DNA of 64,000 bases. It comes from Paracoccus laeviglucosivorans (GTDB lineage: Bacteria; Pseudomonadota; Alphaproteobacteria; Rhodobacterales; Rhodobacteraceae). Below the pieces are notes generated by a model that worked only from the letters and a program-made list of their open reading frames with translations, was not told where the DNA came from and did not search any database. Location: positions 248,001 to 312,000 of the forward strand of contig NZ_FXTK01000003.1 in assembly GCF_900182695.1 (NCBI RefSeq), written 5' to 3'. This document shows, in pieces, positions 36,268 through 45,500 of this stretch. The number at the start of each line of letters is the position of its first letter. Position 1 is the first letter of the stretch. The translations under genes were made by a program, and so were the position numbers.

Positions 36268-37137
36268 ATGACCAAGAACGTGATCGCATTTCAGGGTGAA
36301 CCGGGCGCCTATAGCCATCAGGCCTGCCGATTCTATCGTCCGCAGATGGAGGCCCTGCCCTGCCGCACGTTCGAGGACGTGATCGATGCCGTTCGTTCGG
36401 GCCGCGCCGAACTGGCAATGCTGCCGGTCGAAAATTCGACCTATGGCCGGGTGGCCGACATCCACCACCTGCTGCCCGAAAGCGGGCTGCACATCATCGA
36501 CGAAGGTTTCGTGCGCGTCCGCATCAGCCTGCTGGGCGTGCCGGGTGCCAGGATCGAGGACGTGACCGACGCCATGAGCCATACGGTCCTGCTGGGTCAA
36601 TGCCGGGGCTTTCTGAAACAGCACGACATCCGCAGCATCACTGGCGCGGATACCGCAGGTTCCGCCATGGAAGTCGCGCGCCGGGGCGAGAAATCGCTGG
36701 CCGCGCTGGCCGCCCCCCTTGCCGGTGAAATCTACAAGCTGGACGAGCTTGCCTCGGGGATCGAGGACCGGCAGAACAACACGACCCGTTTCCTGATCAT
36801 GTCGCGCGAGCCGAATTACGCGCGGCGCGACGGACTGGCCGGCAGCGCGACGATGATGACCACTTTCGTGTTTCGCGTGCGCAACATTCCGGCGGCGCTT
36901 TACAAGGCGATGGGCGGTTTCGCGACCAATGGCGTCAACATGACCAAGCTGGAAAGCTACATGGTGGACGGCATCTTCACCGCGACGCAGTTCTATGCCG
37001 ACATCGAAGGCCATCCCGAAGACCCCAATGTCGCCCGCGCGCTAGAGGAACTGGCCTATTTCACGTCAAGCCTTGAAATTCTGGGCGTCTACCCCGCCGA
37101 TCCGCTGCGGGCCGAACAGGCGGCGGAAACCGCCTGA
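36268..37137 (+). CDS. pheA: Prephenate dehydratase
   Basis: Converts prephenate to phenylpyruvate for phenylalanine synthesis. A two-lobed catalytic domain (residues 1-185) starts IAFQGEPGAYSHQA and contains AMLPVENSTYG, the HTVLLGQC segment and the essential TRFLI motif (NTTRFLIMSREP). An ACT domain (about residues 200-280) with LYKAMGGFATNGVNMTKLES binds phenylalanine for feedback inhibition; the ESRP-type motif appears as LESY. There is no fused chorismate mutase, unlike E. coli PheA. Start ATG 36268 follows AAAGGGG; the longer open frame upstream overlaps the cytochrome gene. Confidence 0.97.
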   Translation: MTKNVIAFQGEPGAYSHQACRFYRPQMEALPCRTFEDVIDAVRSGRAELAMLPVENSTYGRVADIHHLLPESGLHIIDEGFVRVRISLLGVPGARIEDVTDAMSHTVLLGQCRGFLKQHDIRSITGADTAGSAMEVARRGEKSLAALAAPLAGEIYKLDELASGIEDRQNNTTRFLIMSREPNYARRDGLAGSATMMTTFVFRVRNIPAALYKAMGGFATNGVNMTKLESYMVDGIFTATQFYADIEGHPEDPNVARALEELAYFTSSLEILGVYPADPLRAEQAAETA

Positions 37138-37162
37138 CCCGATGCAGGCCGGGCAATTGCCG

Positions 37163-37624
37163 TCAGGTATATTGCTCGGCCGCCAGACGATCAACGAATT
37201 CACCGATCCGTTGCGAGAATTTGCGGTCAAGCTGCGCCTTGCCCAGCTTCGCCGTTTGCAGCATCAGCCGCGCCTTCATGCCGCGGGGCTGCACGTCCAC
37301 CTCGAATATCAGGCGCGATTTCGTCGGGGTCAGGGCCACGACGGTAATCTGGACGTCGATGTTGAACTGCTCGGACTGACCGGCAAAGGTCAGTTGCTGG
37401 GGCGGATTGAAGGTCGCGACTTTCAATGAAAGGTCGCGTTGCTTGCCGCGCCAGTCAAAGCCGATCTGCCAGGCATTCCCGCGCCCCGGTTGCGGATTTC
37501 CATCCACCCGCCGCACAGTCGCGCCGCGGCGCAGCAAGATACGTTCAAGCCTGGGGAAATCGCTGACCGCGCGGAACAGCGCATCAGCAGCCAGATCGGT
37601 GTCCTGCCGCGTCGAGAATTTCAT
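37163..37624 (-). CDS. SRPBCC-fold protein
   Basis: 153 residues with a START/Bet v1-like pattern: an N-terminal strand and helix (MKFSTRQDTDLAADALFRAVSDFPRLERIL) and several long strands (RDLSLKVATF, QQLTFAGQS, RLIFEVDVQPRG) closed by a C-terminal helix (GKAQLDRKFSQRIGEFVDRL). Such folds form a hydrophobic pocket for lipids or cofactors. I recall similar single proteins in Rhodobacteraceae with no assigned role. Convergent with pheA, 25 bases apart. Confidence 0.8.
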   Translation of the reverse strand: MKFSTRQDTDLAADALFRAVSDFPRLERILLRRGATVRRVDGNPQPGRGNAWQIGFDWRGKQRDLSLKVATFNPPQQLTFAGQSEQFNIDVQITVVALTPTKSRLIFEVDVQPRGMKARLMLQTAKLGKAQLDRKFSQRIGEFVDRLAAEQYT

Positions 37625-37999
37625 ATTCCACCGGATAATTCGAGAGGTTGAGTGCTGTTAACCGTATTCTAATCATGCTTGCAAGACCACCGGAAAGGGA
37701 CAAGTGCGCTTTCGCCGACAACAATCTGTGGTTGCATAAATTCCCTTATGACCACGCCGTCATAGCACATTCATGCGACAATTCTCCGCAGTGCAGCAAA
37801 ATTCATCCAAAATGCTTGAACTGCTTGGGGTTGTGCCCACCAGCCTGCAAAGGCTGCCATGACAATAGGACTGTTTTACCGCAGCGGCGGGCTGCAGCGG
37901 CACATTTTCGGCCCAGATGATAAATGTTGTTTTGGGTCACAGGGCGAATCCCCGCACCCCGCCGCCTGACCCGTCCCGATCTTTCCCGCGCCGAAGTGC
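37625..37999. other. AT-richer intergenic region before ffs
   Basis: No protein gene that I can support. The left end should hold the promoter of the SRPBCC gene. A perfect hairpin CAGCCT-GCAA-AGGCTG lies at 37841-37856 (GNRA-type loop). A 90-codon open frame on the plus strand (37648-37920) is Cys/Pro-rich, has no ribosome site and looks accidental. Confidence 0.5.
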
Positions 38000-38028
38000 T
38001 TGCATCCCGCGCGCACCGCGCCTAGATA
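38000..38028 (+). promoter_or_regulatory. Promoter of the SRP RNA gene
   Basis: TTGCAT (38000-38005), a 17-base spacer and TAGATA (38023-38028): a near-consensus sigma-70 promoter placing the transcription start about 5 bases later, at the first base of the predicted RNA. Confidence 0.8.
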
Positions 38029-38031
38029 GGC

Positions 38032-38132
38032 GGCGAGAGGTTGGCGCGGGTAAGCGCCTCGCCAACCCGGTCAGGTCCGGAAGGAAGCAGCCGTAACGAG
38101 CCCCGCTTGGGTCGTTGTCCAGCCTCTCACCC
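38032..38132 (+). ncRNA. ffs: Signal recognition particle RNA (4.5S)
   Basis: The conserved SRP core GGTCAGGTCCGGAAGGAAGC, with the GGAA tetraloop and the asymmetric internal loop that binds Ffh, is followed by AGCCGTAACGAG. Flanking arms pair over the outer stem: GAGAGGTTGG at the 5' end with CCAGCCTCTC at the 3' end. About 100 bases, the bacterial short form. Ends are estimated from the outer helix. With Ffh it targets nascent membrane proteins to FtsY. Confidence 0.96.
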
Positions 38133-38203
38133 GGTTCCCGTGCCGCATTGATCGCAACAGGCGATGTTCCCGGCGGAACCCGCCCTTTCCACAAGAGCCC
38201 GCC

Positions 38204-39130
38204 ATGCCTGACCAGCCCCGGATCATCTGCCTTGGCGCAATGCTCTGGGATGTGATCGGCCATAGCCCGGTGCCGCTGGCGCATGGCGACGATGTGGCGG
38301 GCCGCATCCATCAACGCCCCGGCGGCGTCGCGCTGAACGTGGCGATTGCGCTGGCCCGCCTTGGGCTGTCGCCCGCGATCCTGTCCGCCGTGGGGCGTGA
38401 CGCACCGGGCGATTCGCTGATCCACGAAACCGCGCGGCATGGCGTCGCGATCGACTGGCTTTACCGCGACGGCCCGCTGCCCACCGATCTTTACATGGCG
38501 ATCGAGGCGCCGGGTGGCCTTGTCGCCGCCATCGCCGACGCGCATGGGCTTGAGGCGGCCGGGCTTGGCATCCTTGGGCCGATGCGCGACGGCACGCTGG
38601 GTTCGGCCCAGTCGCCCTGGCAAGGCGTGTTGGTGGTTGACGGCAACCCCACGCTGGAAACGCTGGCACTGATCGCTGCCGACCCCTGCCTTGCGCTGGC
38701 CGAATTGCGCATCGTTCCCGCCAGTCCCGACAAGGCGACGCGCCTTGCGCCGCTGTTGAAGCACCCCAGCTCGGTCTTCCATATCAACCGGCTTGAGGCC
38801 GAGGCGCTGGCCGGACGCCGCTTCCATTCCGCAGTCGATGCGGCCGAGGCGGTCGTGGCCATGGGCGCATCGCGCGTGATCGTGACAGACGGTCCACGCG
38901 CCGCTGCCGACGCGATGCAGGACCGCCCGACCCTGACGCTTGTTCCGCCACCCATTGTCGCATCGCGCGTGACCGGCGCGGGCGATGCGTTTCTGGCCGC
39001 GCATCTGGCCGCCGAATTGTCGGGCGCCGACCGCCAAACCGCCCTTGCCGCCGCAATCGACGCGGCATCCACCCATGTCACGGCGCAGGACGCCACAGCC
39101 CCAACCGCCATCGAAAAGGACATCGCATGA
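38204..39130 (+). CDS. psuK: Pseudouridine kinase (PfkB family)
   Basis: 308 residues. The ribokinase fold shows RIICLGAMLWDVIG at the start, the PGGVALNVAIALARLG signature, and the C-terminal catalytic motif VTGAGDAFLAAHLAAELSG, where the Asp is the base. On its own it is just a PfkB sugar kinase; the 4-base overlap with psuG makes pseudouridine the likely substrate, giving pseudouridine 5'-phosphate. It lies 72 bases after the SRP RNA gene, with no visible terminator between them. Confidence 0.9.
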   Translation: MPDQPRIICLGAMLWDVIGHSPVPLAHGDDVAGRIHQRPGGVALNVAIALARLGLSPAILSAVGRDAPGDSLIHETARHGVAIDWLYRDGPLPTDLYMAIEAPGGLVAAIADAHGLEAAGLGILGPMRDGTLGSAQSPWQGVLVVDGNPTLETLALIAADPCLALAELRIVPASPDKATRLAPLLKHPSSVFHINRLEAEALAGRRFHSAVDAAEAVVAMGASRVIVTDGPRAAADAMQDRPTLTLVPPPIVASRVTGAGDAFLAAHLAAELSGADRQTALAAAIDAASTHVTAQDATAPTAIEKDIA

Positions 39131-40038
39131 ACGACCTGCTGGTATTCTCCCCCGAGGTCGAGGCCGCCCGTGCCAATGGCGCGCCCATCGTCGCGCTGGA
39201 ATCGACCATCATCACCCACGGGATGCCCTATCCGCAGAACCTTGAGGTCGCGCGCCGGGTCGAGGCGACGGTGCGCGAAGCCGGGGCCATCCCCGCGACC
39301 ATCGCGGTCATCGGCGGTCGCATCCATATCGGTCTGGACGATGCCACACTGGAAACGCTGGCATCGACGCCGGGCGATCAGGTGATGAAACTGTCGCGCG
39401 CCGATCTGGCCGCCTGCTGCGCGCTTGGCCGCACCGGGGCCACTACGGTCGCAGCAACGATGATCTGCGCCAATCTGGCGGGCATCCACGTCTTTGCCAC
39501 CGGCGGCATCGGCGGCGTGCATCGGGGCGCCGAACTCAGCTTTGACATTTCCGCCGACCTGCAGGAATTGTCGCGCACGCCGGTCACGGTGGTCGCCGCA
39601 GGGGCCAAGGCGATCCTTGACCTGCCCAAAACCCTTGAGGTGCTGGAAACGCTGGGCGTGCCCGTCATCGCCTTTGGTCAGGATCAGCTTCCGGCCTTTT
39701 GGTCGCGCGAATCCGGCCTTGCCGCACCGCTGCGCATGGATGACCCGGCGCAGATCGCCGCATCGGCACAGATGCGCGCCAAGCTGGGCCTGATCGGCGG
39801 GCAACTGGTGGTGAACCCGATCCCCGAAGCCGACGAAATCCCCCGCGCGACCATGATCCCGGTCGTGGAACAGGCCCTGGCCGAGGCGGCAAGCCAGGGC
39901 ATCGCGGCGAAGTCGGTGACGCCATTCCTGCTGCAACGGATATTCGAGCTGACCCAGGGCCGTTCGCTGGACGCCAATATCGCGCTGGTCCTGAACAATG
40001 CCCGCGTCGCGGCCCGCATCGCGGCGGCGATGGCCTAA
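39127..40038 (+). CDS. psuG: Pseudouridine-5'-phosphate glycosidase
   Basis: Cleaves the C-glycosidic bond of pseudouridine 5'-phosphate to uracil and ribose 5-phosphate. MNDLLVFSPEVEAARANGAPIVALESTIITHGMPYPQN is the family N-terminus; IHVFATGGIGGVHRG and GAKAILDLPKTLEVLETLGVPVI (with the catalytic Lys) and NPIPEADEI follow. Length 303 is normal. Together with the kinase it salvages modified nucleosides from RNA turnover. Its stop overlaps the convergent patatin gene by 4 bases. Confidence 0.96.
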   Translation: MNDLLVFSPEVEAARANGAPIVALESTIITHGMPYPQNLEVARRVEATVREAGAIPATIAVIGGRIHIGLDDATLETLASTPGDQVMKLSRADLAACCALGRTGATTVAATMICANLAGIHVFATGGIGGVHRGAELSFDISADLQELSRTPVTVVAAGAKAILDLPKTLEVLETLGVPVIAFGQDQLPAFWSRESGLAAPLRMDDPAQIAASAQMRAKLGLIGGQLVVNPIPEADEIPRATMIPVVEQALAEAASQGIAAKSVTPFLLQRIFELTQGRSLDANIALVLNNARVAARIAAAMA

Positions 40039-41081
40039 CTGAACAGGGCGGGCAGATCGACGGAATCACGCTGCCCCAGATTTTCCGCGTCGCCTGCCAG
40101 AAACCGGTCGGCGGCGCGGTATCCCGCCTCGTGCATCGTGCCCAGCAATCCCGGCTCCGGCACCAGCTTGCTGCCCGCACTCAACGAGGTCATCAGGCAA
40201 TCATCCATGATCATATGCACCAGCACGTTCTTCATCGGGCGCCCGGTCAGGCGATCCTCGCCATGCAGACGCTTGACGAAGTTGATCGCCCGCAATTCGC
40301 GCAGCAATGAGGTATTGAAGCTGATTTCATTGATCCGGTCCTGAATCTCGCCCGGCGTCCGCGGCACAACGTCCCGCAGCATAGGATTGATGTTTACGAT
40401 CACCACATCCCGCGGCAGATCGGGATGGAACAGCGGAAACAGCGCCGGATTGCCGGAATAGCCGCCATCCCAATACGCCTCACGCCGCCCGGTCTTGGGA
40501 TCGTCGATCTCGACCGCACGAAACAGCGTGGGCAGACAAGCCGAGGCCATGATGGCATCCGGCGTGACCTCGGCCCCGCCAAAGACACGGATGCGGCCTG
40601 TGCGCACATTTGTCGCGGTCACGAAAAGCTGCGGCCCGCGCCCGGTATCCAGCCGGGGATGCGGCATCTCGCGCAGGATGGCGGCCAGTGGATTGGAATA
40701 GAACGGCCCGTAATCATAGGGGCTGAACACCCGCGTCAGGCTTTCCATCCAGGCAATAGGCGAAATCATCTCGGTCAGGCGCTGCAATCCACGCGGCACG
40801 GGAAACATCGAATGCATCCAGCGCACCATGCGATTATCGCTCAGCTGGCTGACCTGCGACCAGATATAGTCCAGATTTTCCCGCGCCGCATCGCGCCCGC
40901 GCCTGCCGGGACCGCTTGCCAACCCCGCAGCCAACGCGGCACCGTTCAGCGCCCCCGCCGATGTGCCGCTTATGCCGGAAATCTCGATCCCGTCATCCTC
41001 CAGCAACCGTTCCAGCACACCCCATGCAAAGGCGCCATGCGCACCCCCGCCCTGCAAAGCCAGATTGATGCGTCGTGCCAT
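40035..41081 (-). CDS. Patatin-like phospholipase
   Basis: 348 residues from ATG 41081. The oxyanion loop LQGGGAHGAFAWGVLERLL is followed by the nucleophile elbow GISGTSAG (Ser41) and, near residue 205, the DGG motif (WDGGYSGNP) bearing the catalytic Asp. This Ser-Asp dyad hydrolyses acyl lipids. No signal peptide; bacterial relatives are cytosolic, membrane-associated or delivered by secretion systems, and none of the latter is nearby. A further 16 codons of open frame precede the chosen start; ATG 41129 would be the alternative. Confidence 0.93.
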   Translation of the reverse strand: MARRINLALQGGGAHGAFAWGVLERLLEDDGIEISGISGTSAGALNGAALAAGLASGPGRRGRDAARENLDYIWSQVSQLSDNRMVRWMHSMFPVPRGLQRLTEMISPIAWMESLTRVFSPYDYGPFYSNPLAAILREMPHPRLDTGRGPQLFVTATNVRTGRIRVFGGAEVTPDAIMASACLPTLFRAVEIDDPKTGRREAYWDGGYSGNPALFPLFHPDLPRDVVIVNINPMLRDVVPRTPGEIQDRINEISFNTSLLRELRAINFVKRLHGEDRLTGRPMKNVLVHMIMDDCLMTSLSAGSKLVPEPGLLGTMHEAGYRAADRFLAGDAENLGQRDSVDLPALFS

Positions 41082-41192
41082 CAGGACCCCCGTTCCGGTC
41101 ACCCGCAGTATATCGCCGCAGCGCAGCATGGAAAGGTTGCGTTTTCAGACCTCACCCCACACCCTCGGACCACGCAACACGGGAAAGCGGAC

Positions 41193-41609
41193 ATGCCCAT
41201 GCCATTCACCTATCGCCACGCGACCGACGAATGGCGCGGCTTCCTGAAAGACCTGCGCGACGAAACGCTGATCATATCCGACAATGTGCTTTATACCGGA
41301 ACGCAGGCGGTGCTTCACGCATTCCGCGCCCGCATTTGTGTGCAGGATGCGCTGGATTTCGCAAACCTGCTGCCTGCGATCCTGCGCGCCATCTTCGTCG
41401 CCGACTGGCAGATCGCGCCGCCCCGCCCCTGGCCCACGCGCGACGATCTGCGCAGCGAAATGCTAGACCTGCGCCGCGATCACAATTTCTGCCCGCCGGA
41501 CCTGCTCGAAGTGCTGCTACGCGCCATACCAGCGACCACGCGCCGGATGGAATTCGACCGCCTCATGATCCGCATCGGACCCGAGGCTGGGGATTTCTGG
41601 GCAACCTGA
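41193..41609 (+). CDS. DUF2267-domain protein
   Basis: 138 residues from ATG 41193. The helical pattern DVQ-like start (WRGFLKDLRDETLIISDNVLYTGTQAVLHAFRARICVQDALDFANLLPAILRAIFVADW) is what I recall for DUF2267, in which two repeats of helices surround a conserved Leu-Pro and Tyr/Trp pair. Function unknown; some relatives sit in stress or gas-vesicle contexts. It is divergent from the patatin gene and convergent with prfB. A much longer open frame upstream lies antisense to the patatin gene and is not used. Confidence 0.75.
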   Translation: MPMPFTYRHATDEWRGFLKDLRDETLIISDNVLYTGTQAVLHAFRARICVQDALDFANLLPAILRAIFVADWQIAPPRPWPTRDDLRSEMLDLRRDHNFCPPDLLEVLLRAIPATTRRMEFDRLMIRIGPEAGDFWAT

Positions 41610-41612
41610 CGA

Positions 41613-41635
41613 CTTCTTAGTTCCCCAAATACCCA
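41613..41635 (-). repeat. Single copy of dispersed intergenic repeat
   Basis: One arm, in inverse orientation, of the same repeat found after the P450 and ThiE-like genes. It begins 3 bases after the DUF2267 stop, between convergent genes. No partner arm is visible before prfB. Confidence 0.8.
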
Positions 41636-41682
41636 AATTCACCACGCCAGCCGTCAGCACGGCATGGCAGATCCGCGCGGCA

Positions 41683-42810
41683 TCAGTCCTCGGCCTGCGC
41701 CTCGGCCCGCGACTTGCCTGCAACGTCAAGTGCCAGCGTCGCGGCCATGAACGCATCCAGATCGCCGTCCAACACGCCTTGCGTGTCCGACGTCTCGTGC
41801 GAGGTCCGCAGATCCTTCACCATCTGATAAGGATGCAGCACATAGGACCGGATCTGGTTGCCCCAGCCTGCATCGCCCTTGGCCGCGTGCTGGGCGTTGA
41901 TCTCGGCATTCCGCTTGTCCAGTTCCATCTGGTAAAGCCGCGCCTTCAGCGCCGCCATGGCGTTGGCGCGGTTCTGGTGCTGCGACTTTTCGGAACTCGT
42001 CACGACGATGCCGGTGGGCAAGTGGGTGATCCGCACCGCCGAGTCGGTGGTGTTCACGTGCTGACCGCCCGCGCCCGACGACCGATAGGTGTCGATGCGG
42101 ATGTCCTTGTCGGGAATATCGATCTCGATATTGTCGTCCACCACCGGATAGACCCAGACCGAGGAAAAAGACGTGTGCCGCCGCGCCGCCGAATCGTAGG
42201 GCGAGATGCGGACCAGACGATGCACGCCCGATTCCGATTTCAGCCAGCCATAGGCATTATGGCCAGAAATCTTATAGGCGGCCGAGCGGATGCCCGCCTC
42301 CTCGCCCGGCGTTTCCGACAAAAGCTCGACATTATAGCCCTGCTTTTCGGCCCAGCGGACATACATCCGCGCCAGCATGGATGCCCAATCGGCGCTTTCC
42401 GTACCACCGGCGCCGGCGTTGATTTCCAAAAACGTGTCGTTGGAATCCGCCTCGCCGTTCAGCAGCGCCTCAAGCTCTTTCTGCGCGGCCATTTCGGCCA
42501 GCGCCTTCAGCGAGGCTTCGGCATCTGCCACGATCTCGGCATCGCCCTCGGCTTCGCCCAGTTCGATCAGTTCGGCATTGTCCGACAGCCCGCTTTCGAT
42601 CCGGCGATAGCTTTCCACGGCGTCGATCAGGCTTTGACGTTCGCGCATCATCTTTTGCGCGCGCTCCGGCTCGGACCAGATGTCGCCCGCCTCGATCATG
42701 GCGTTCATTTCTTCCAGACGATGCGGCGCGGTTTCCCAATCCATGCGCTGACCGATCAGTTTCAGCGACTTGCGGATCGCATCAATGGTGGCTTGGGTCT
42801 CGGCGCGCAT
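41683..42810 (-). CDS. prfB: Peptide chain release factor 2
   Basis: Recognises UGA and UAA and triggers peptide release. 375 residues from ATG 42810 ([16 protein letters not shown]). The catalytic GGQ is in [22 protein letters not shown]; the codon-recognition tripeptide, SPF in E. coli, reads SPY here ([18 protein letters not shown]), which I recall in other alphaproteobacteria. The gene is read in one frame: the programmed frameshift of E. coli prfB is absent. It lies 79 bases after mrcA on the same strand. Confidence 0.96.
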   Translation of the reverse strand: MRAETQATIDAIRKSLKLIGQRMDWETAPHRLEEMNAMIEAGDIWSEPERAQKMMRERQSLIDAVESYRRIESGLSDNAELIELGEAEGDAEIVADAEASLKALAEMAAQKELEALLNGEADSNDTFLEINAGAGGTESADWASMLARMYVRWAEKQGYNVELLSETPGEEAGIRSAAYKISGHNAYGWLKSESGVHRLVRISPYDSAARRHTSFSSVWVYPVVDDNIEIDIPDKDIRIDTYRSSGAGGQHVNTTDSAVRITHLPTGIVVTSSEKSQHQNRANAMAALKARLYQMELDKRNAEINAQHAAKGDAGWGNQIRSYVLHPYQMVKDLRTSHETSDTQGVLDGDLDAFMAATLALDVAGKSRAEAQAED

Positions 42811-42889
42811 GGGCTTCACTCTTAGGAAACGGATCAAGGCACGACTGATAACGTGCAGAGCAGCCTCTCGCAAGCCACCCCGCCCGTGA

Positions 42890-45427
42890 TCAGTAAAGCC
42901 CGCCCGATGACAGCGTGCCGAAATCGGCCTTTTTCGGGATCACGCGCTTTTTCCCGGTCGATGTGGTCACCGCCTGCCCGCGATCGCTGGGCTGGGTGAA
43001 CATCGGCAAGGTCGCCGGATCGACACGCGCAAAGCCGCCGTCCACGATGCCCAACCCGCTAAGATCCTGCCCGTCGCGGAAGTATTCGGCAATCACGTTC
43101 GGACCCTTGGCATTGGGGCCAAGGATCGCGCCGGTAAAGCGGTCCACGTTGACGAAATGGCCGCCCGGCGGAACCTTGAAGGCGGCGCCGCCATATTCCT
43201 TGACCACTTCGCGCATGAATTCGTTGAACACCGGAACGCAAAGCGTGCCGCCAAAGGCATCTTCGCCCAGCGTGCGCGGCTGGTCATAACCCAGATAACA
43301 GCCCGCCACGATGTTCGAGGTGAAGCCGATGAACCACACGTCCTTGGCGTCGTTGGTCGTGCCGGTCTTGCCCGCCACCGGAACCGACAGGTTCACACCA
43401 CGACCCGAGCCGCGCTTGACCACCCCTTCCATCATGGAAGTCAGCTGATAGGCGGTGACCGCATCCATCACCCGTTCGCGGTTCGATGCAATGGCGGGTG
43501 CAGCGCCCGCGGGCAGATTCGCCTGATCACAGTTGATGCATTCGCGGCGGTCGTGACGATAGATCGTGCGGCCCATGCGGTCCTGCACGCGGTCCACCAG
43601 CGTCGGTTCGACCCGCTCGCCGCCGTTTGCGAACATGGCATAGGCAGCGACCATCTTGAACAGCGTGGTTTCCTGCGCCCCCAGCGCATTGGCAAGAAAC
43701 GGCGTCAGCTGATCATAGACCCCGAATTTCTCGGCATAGGTGGCGACCGTTTCCATCCCGATATCCTGCGCGATCCGCACGGTCATCAGGTTGCGCGACT
43801 GTTCGATCCCGGTCCGCATCGTGGTCGGGCCATAGAACTTGCCGGACGAGTTCTTGGGCGTCCAAAGTCCCTGCGGCGTGTTCAGCGTGATCGGCTCATC
43901 AACCACGATCGTCGCGGGGTTGAAGCCGGAATCCAGCGCCGCCGCATAGACGAACGGCTTGAAGCTGGAACCGGGCTGGCGTTGCGCCTGCGTTGCACGG
44001 TTGAAGACCGAGCTTTGATAGGAAAAGCCACCCTGCATGGCGATGACGCGGCCGTTGTTCACGTCCATAGCCATGAAGCCGCCTTCGATCTCGGGCACCT
44101 GCCGCAGCGTCCAGCGGATGAAGCTGCCATCGTCGTCGCTGGTCATCTGGCGCACAAGCACCACGTCGCCCACAGAAAGCAGATCGGATGCCACGCGGGC
44201 ACGCGGACCAAGACGTCCGTCATCCAGCCGTTTGCGGGCCCATTGCACGTCCTTGGCGGGGATTTCGGCAGTGCCCTCTTCGCCCTCGATGCCGATTTCG
44301 GCATTGTTGGCCCCCAGCGACAGCACCACGGCGGGATACCAGCCCTGAATGTCGCGCGGAACCGGGGCGGCGGACAGGGCGGCACGCCATTTTTCCTCGG
44401 TTGCCAAGTCGTCGGCGGGGATCACCTGCTTTGTGCCGCGCCAGACACCGCGACCGCGGTCATAGCGTTCCAGCGCACGTTGCAGCGATCGGGCCGCCAG
44501 CTTTTGCAGATCGGGCTCGACGGTCGCGCGGATCGCCAGGCCGCCGCTGAAGAATTCGTCCGAACCGAATTCACGCGAAAGCTGGCGGCGGATTTCATCG
44601 GTAAAGTAATCGCGCGGCGGCAATTGCTGCTGAAAGGCCGGGAAATCGCCATTCTGGACCGAGCGCAGCGGCAGTTCCGCCTCGGACTTATAGGTCGCTT
44701 CGGTGATATAACCGTTCTGCCACATCTCATGCAGGACGTAGTTGCGCCGTTCGGTCACGCGCTGCTTGGCGCGGACGGGATGATACCGCCCCGGAGCCTG
44801 AGGCATGGATGCCAGCATCGCCGCCTCGTGCGGGGACAGTTCGGACAGCGACTTGTTGAAATAGGTCTGGGCCGCAGCGGCCACGCCAAAGCTGTTCTGA
44901 CCCAGAAAAATCTCGTTCAGATACAGCTCAAGGATCTGGTCCTTGGACAGCGATTGTTCCAGCCGGTTGGCAAGGATCAGTTCCTTGACCTTGCGCTCGA
45001 TGCTGCGATCCGACGACAGCAGAAAGTTCTTCATCACCTGCTGCGTGATGGTGGATGCGCCGCGCACGTTTTCACCGCGCGACTGCACCGCCTGCACCAG
45101 CGCGCCAATCATGCCGCGCGGGTCGAAGCCGTGGTGATGATAGAAATTCTTGTCCTCGGCGCTGATAAAGGCCTGCTTTACCAGATCGGGAATATCGGCG
45201 ATCGGGACGAAGATGCGCCGTTCCTCGGCGAATTCGTCGATCAGCTTACCTTCGCCGGAATAGATGCGGCTGATGGTCTTGGGCGTGTATTGTGCAAGCT
45301 GTTCATGGCTTGGCAGGTCACGCGAATACATCCAGAACACCGCCCCGATGGTCAGGGCGAGAAAAAACAAACCGGTTACGATCCATGAGAAGATCGCACC
45401 GAAGAACGACATTACGATGCGCAACAA
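42890..45427 (-). CDS. mrcA: Penicillin-binding protein 1A
   Basis: A bifunctional class A enzyme that polymerises and cross-links peptidoglycan, 845 residues. One N-terminal membrane helix (about residues 10-33) precedes the GT51 domain with [11 protein letters not shown] (Glu91) and the [14 protein letters not shown] block. The transpeptidase domain has the SxxK nucleophile in [10 protein letters not shown] (about residue 486), the second motif SRN (about 541) and KTGT (about 686). An OB-like insert lies between the two domains. It follows amiC by 73 bases on the same strand, so two peptidoglycan genes share a transcript. Confidence 0.97.
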   Translation of the reverse strand: MLRIVMSFFGAIFSWIVTGLFFLALTIGAVFWMYSRDLPSHEQLAQYTPKTISRIYSGEGKLIDEFAEERRIFVPIADIPDLVKQAFISAEDKNFYHHHGFDPRGMIGALVQAVQSRGENVRGASTITQQVMKNFLLSSDRSIERKVKELILANRLEQSLSKDQILELYLNEIFLGQNSFGVAAAAQTYFNKSLSELSPHEAAMLASMPQAPGRYHPVRAKQRVTERRNYVLHEMWQNGYITEATYKSEAELPLRSVQNGDFPAFQQQLPPRDYFTDEIRRQLSREFGSDEFFSGGLAIRATVEPDLQKLAARSLQRALERYDRGRGVWRGTKQVIPADDLATEEKWRAALSAAPVPRDIQGWYPAVVLSLGANNAEIGIEGEEGTAEIPAKDVQWARKRLDDGRLGPRARVASDLLSVGDVVLVRQMTSDDDGSFIRWTLRQVPEIEGGFMAMDVNNGRVIAMQGGFSYQSSVFNRATQAQRQPGSSFKPFVYAAALDSGFNPATIVVDEPITLNTPQGLWTPKNSSGKFYGPTTMRTGIEQSRNLMTVRIAQDIGMETVATYAEKFGVYDQLTPFLANALGAQETTLFKMVAAYAMFANGGERVEPTLVDRVQDRMGRTIYRHDRRECINCDQANLPAGAAPAIASNRERVMDAVTAYQLTSMMEGVVKRGSGRGVNLSVPVAGKTGTTNDAKDVWFIGFTSNIVAGCYLGYDQPRTLGEDAFGGTLCVPVFNEFMREVVKEYGGAAFKVPPGGHFVNVDRFTGAILGPNAKGPNVIAEYFRDGQDLSGLGIVDGGFARVDPATLPMFTQPSDRGQAVTTSTGKKRVIPKKADFGTLSSGGLY

Positions 45428-45500
45428 TAGCCCGGCCTCAGGGATTTACTCCCCGCCTCTATAGTTGCAGCAAAGGGTTCAGTCAAAGCAACAAGGCGTT

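Noticed and set aside
37648..37920. 90-codon plus-strand frame before ffs
   Set aside because: No ribosome site, Cys/Pro/His-rich without structure, no family; treated as chance.
43157..45388. Plus-strand open frame of over 700 codons opposite mrcA
   Set aside because: Antisense to a certain penicillin-binding protein; no start signal or domain.
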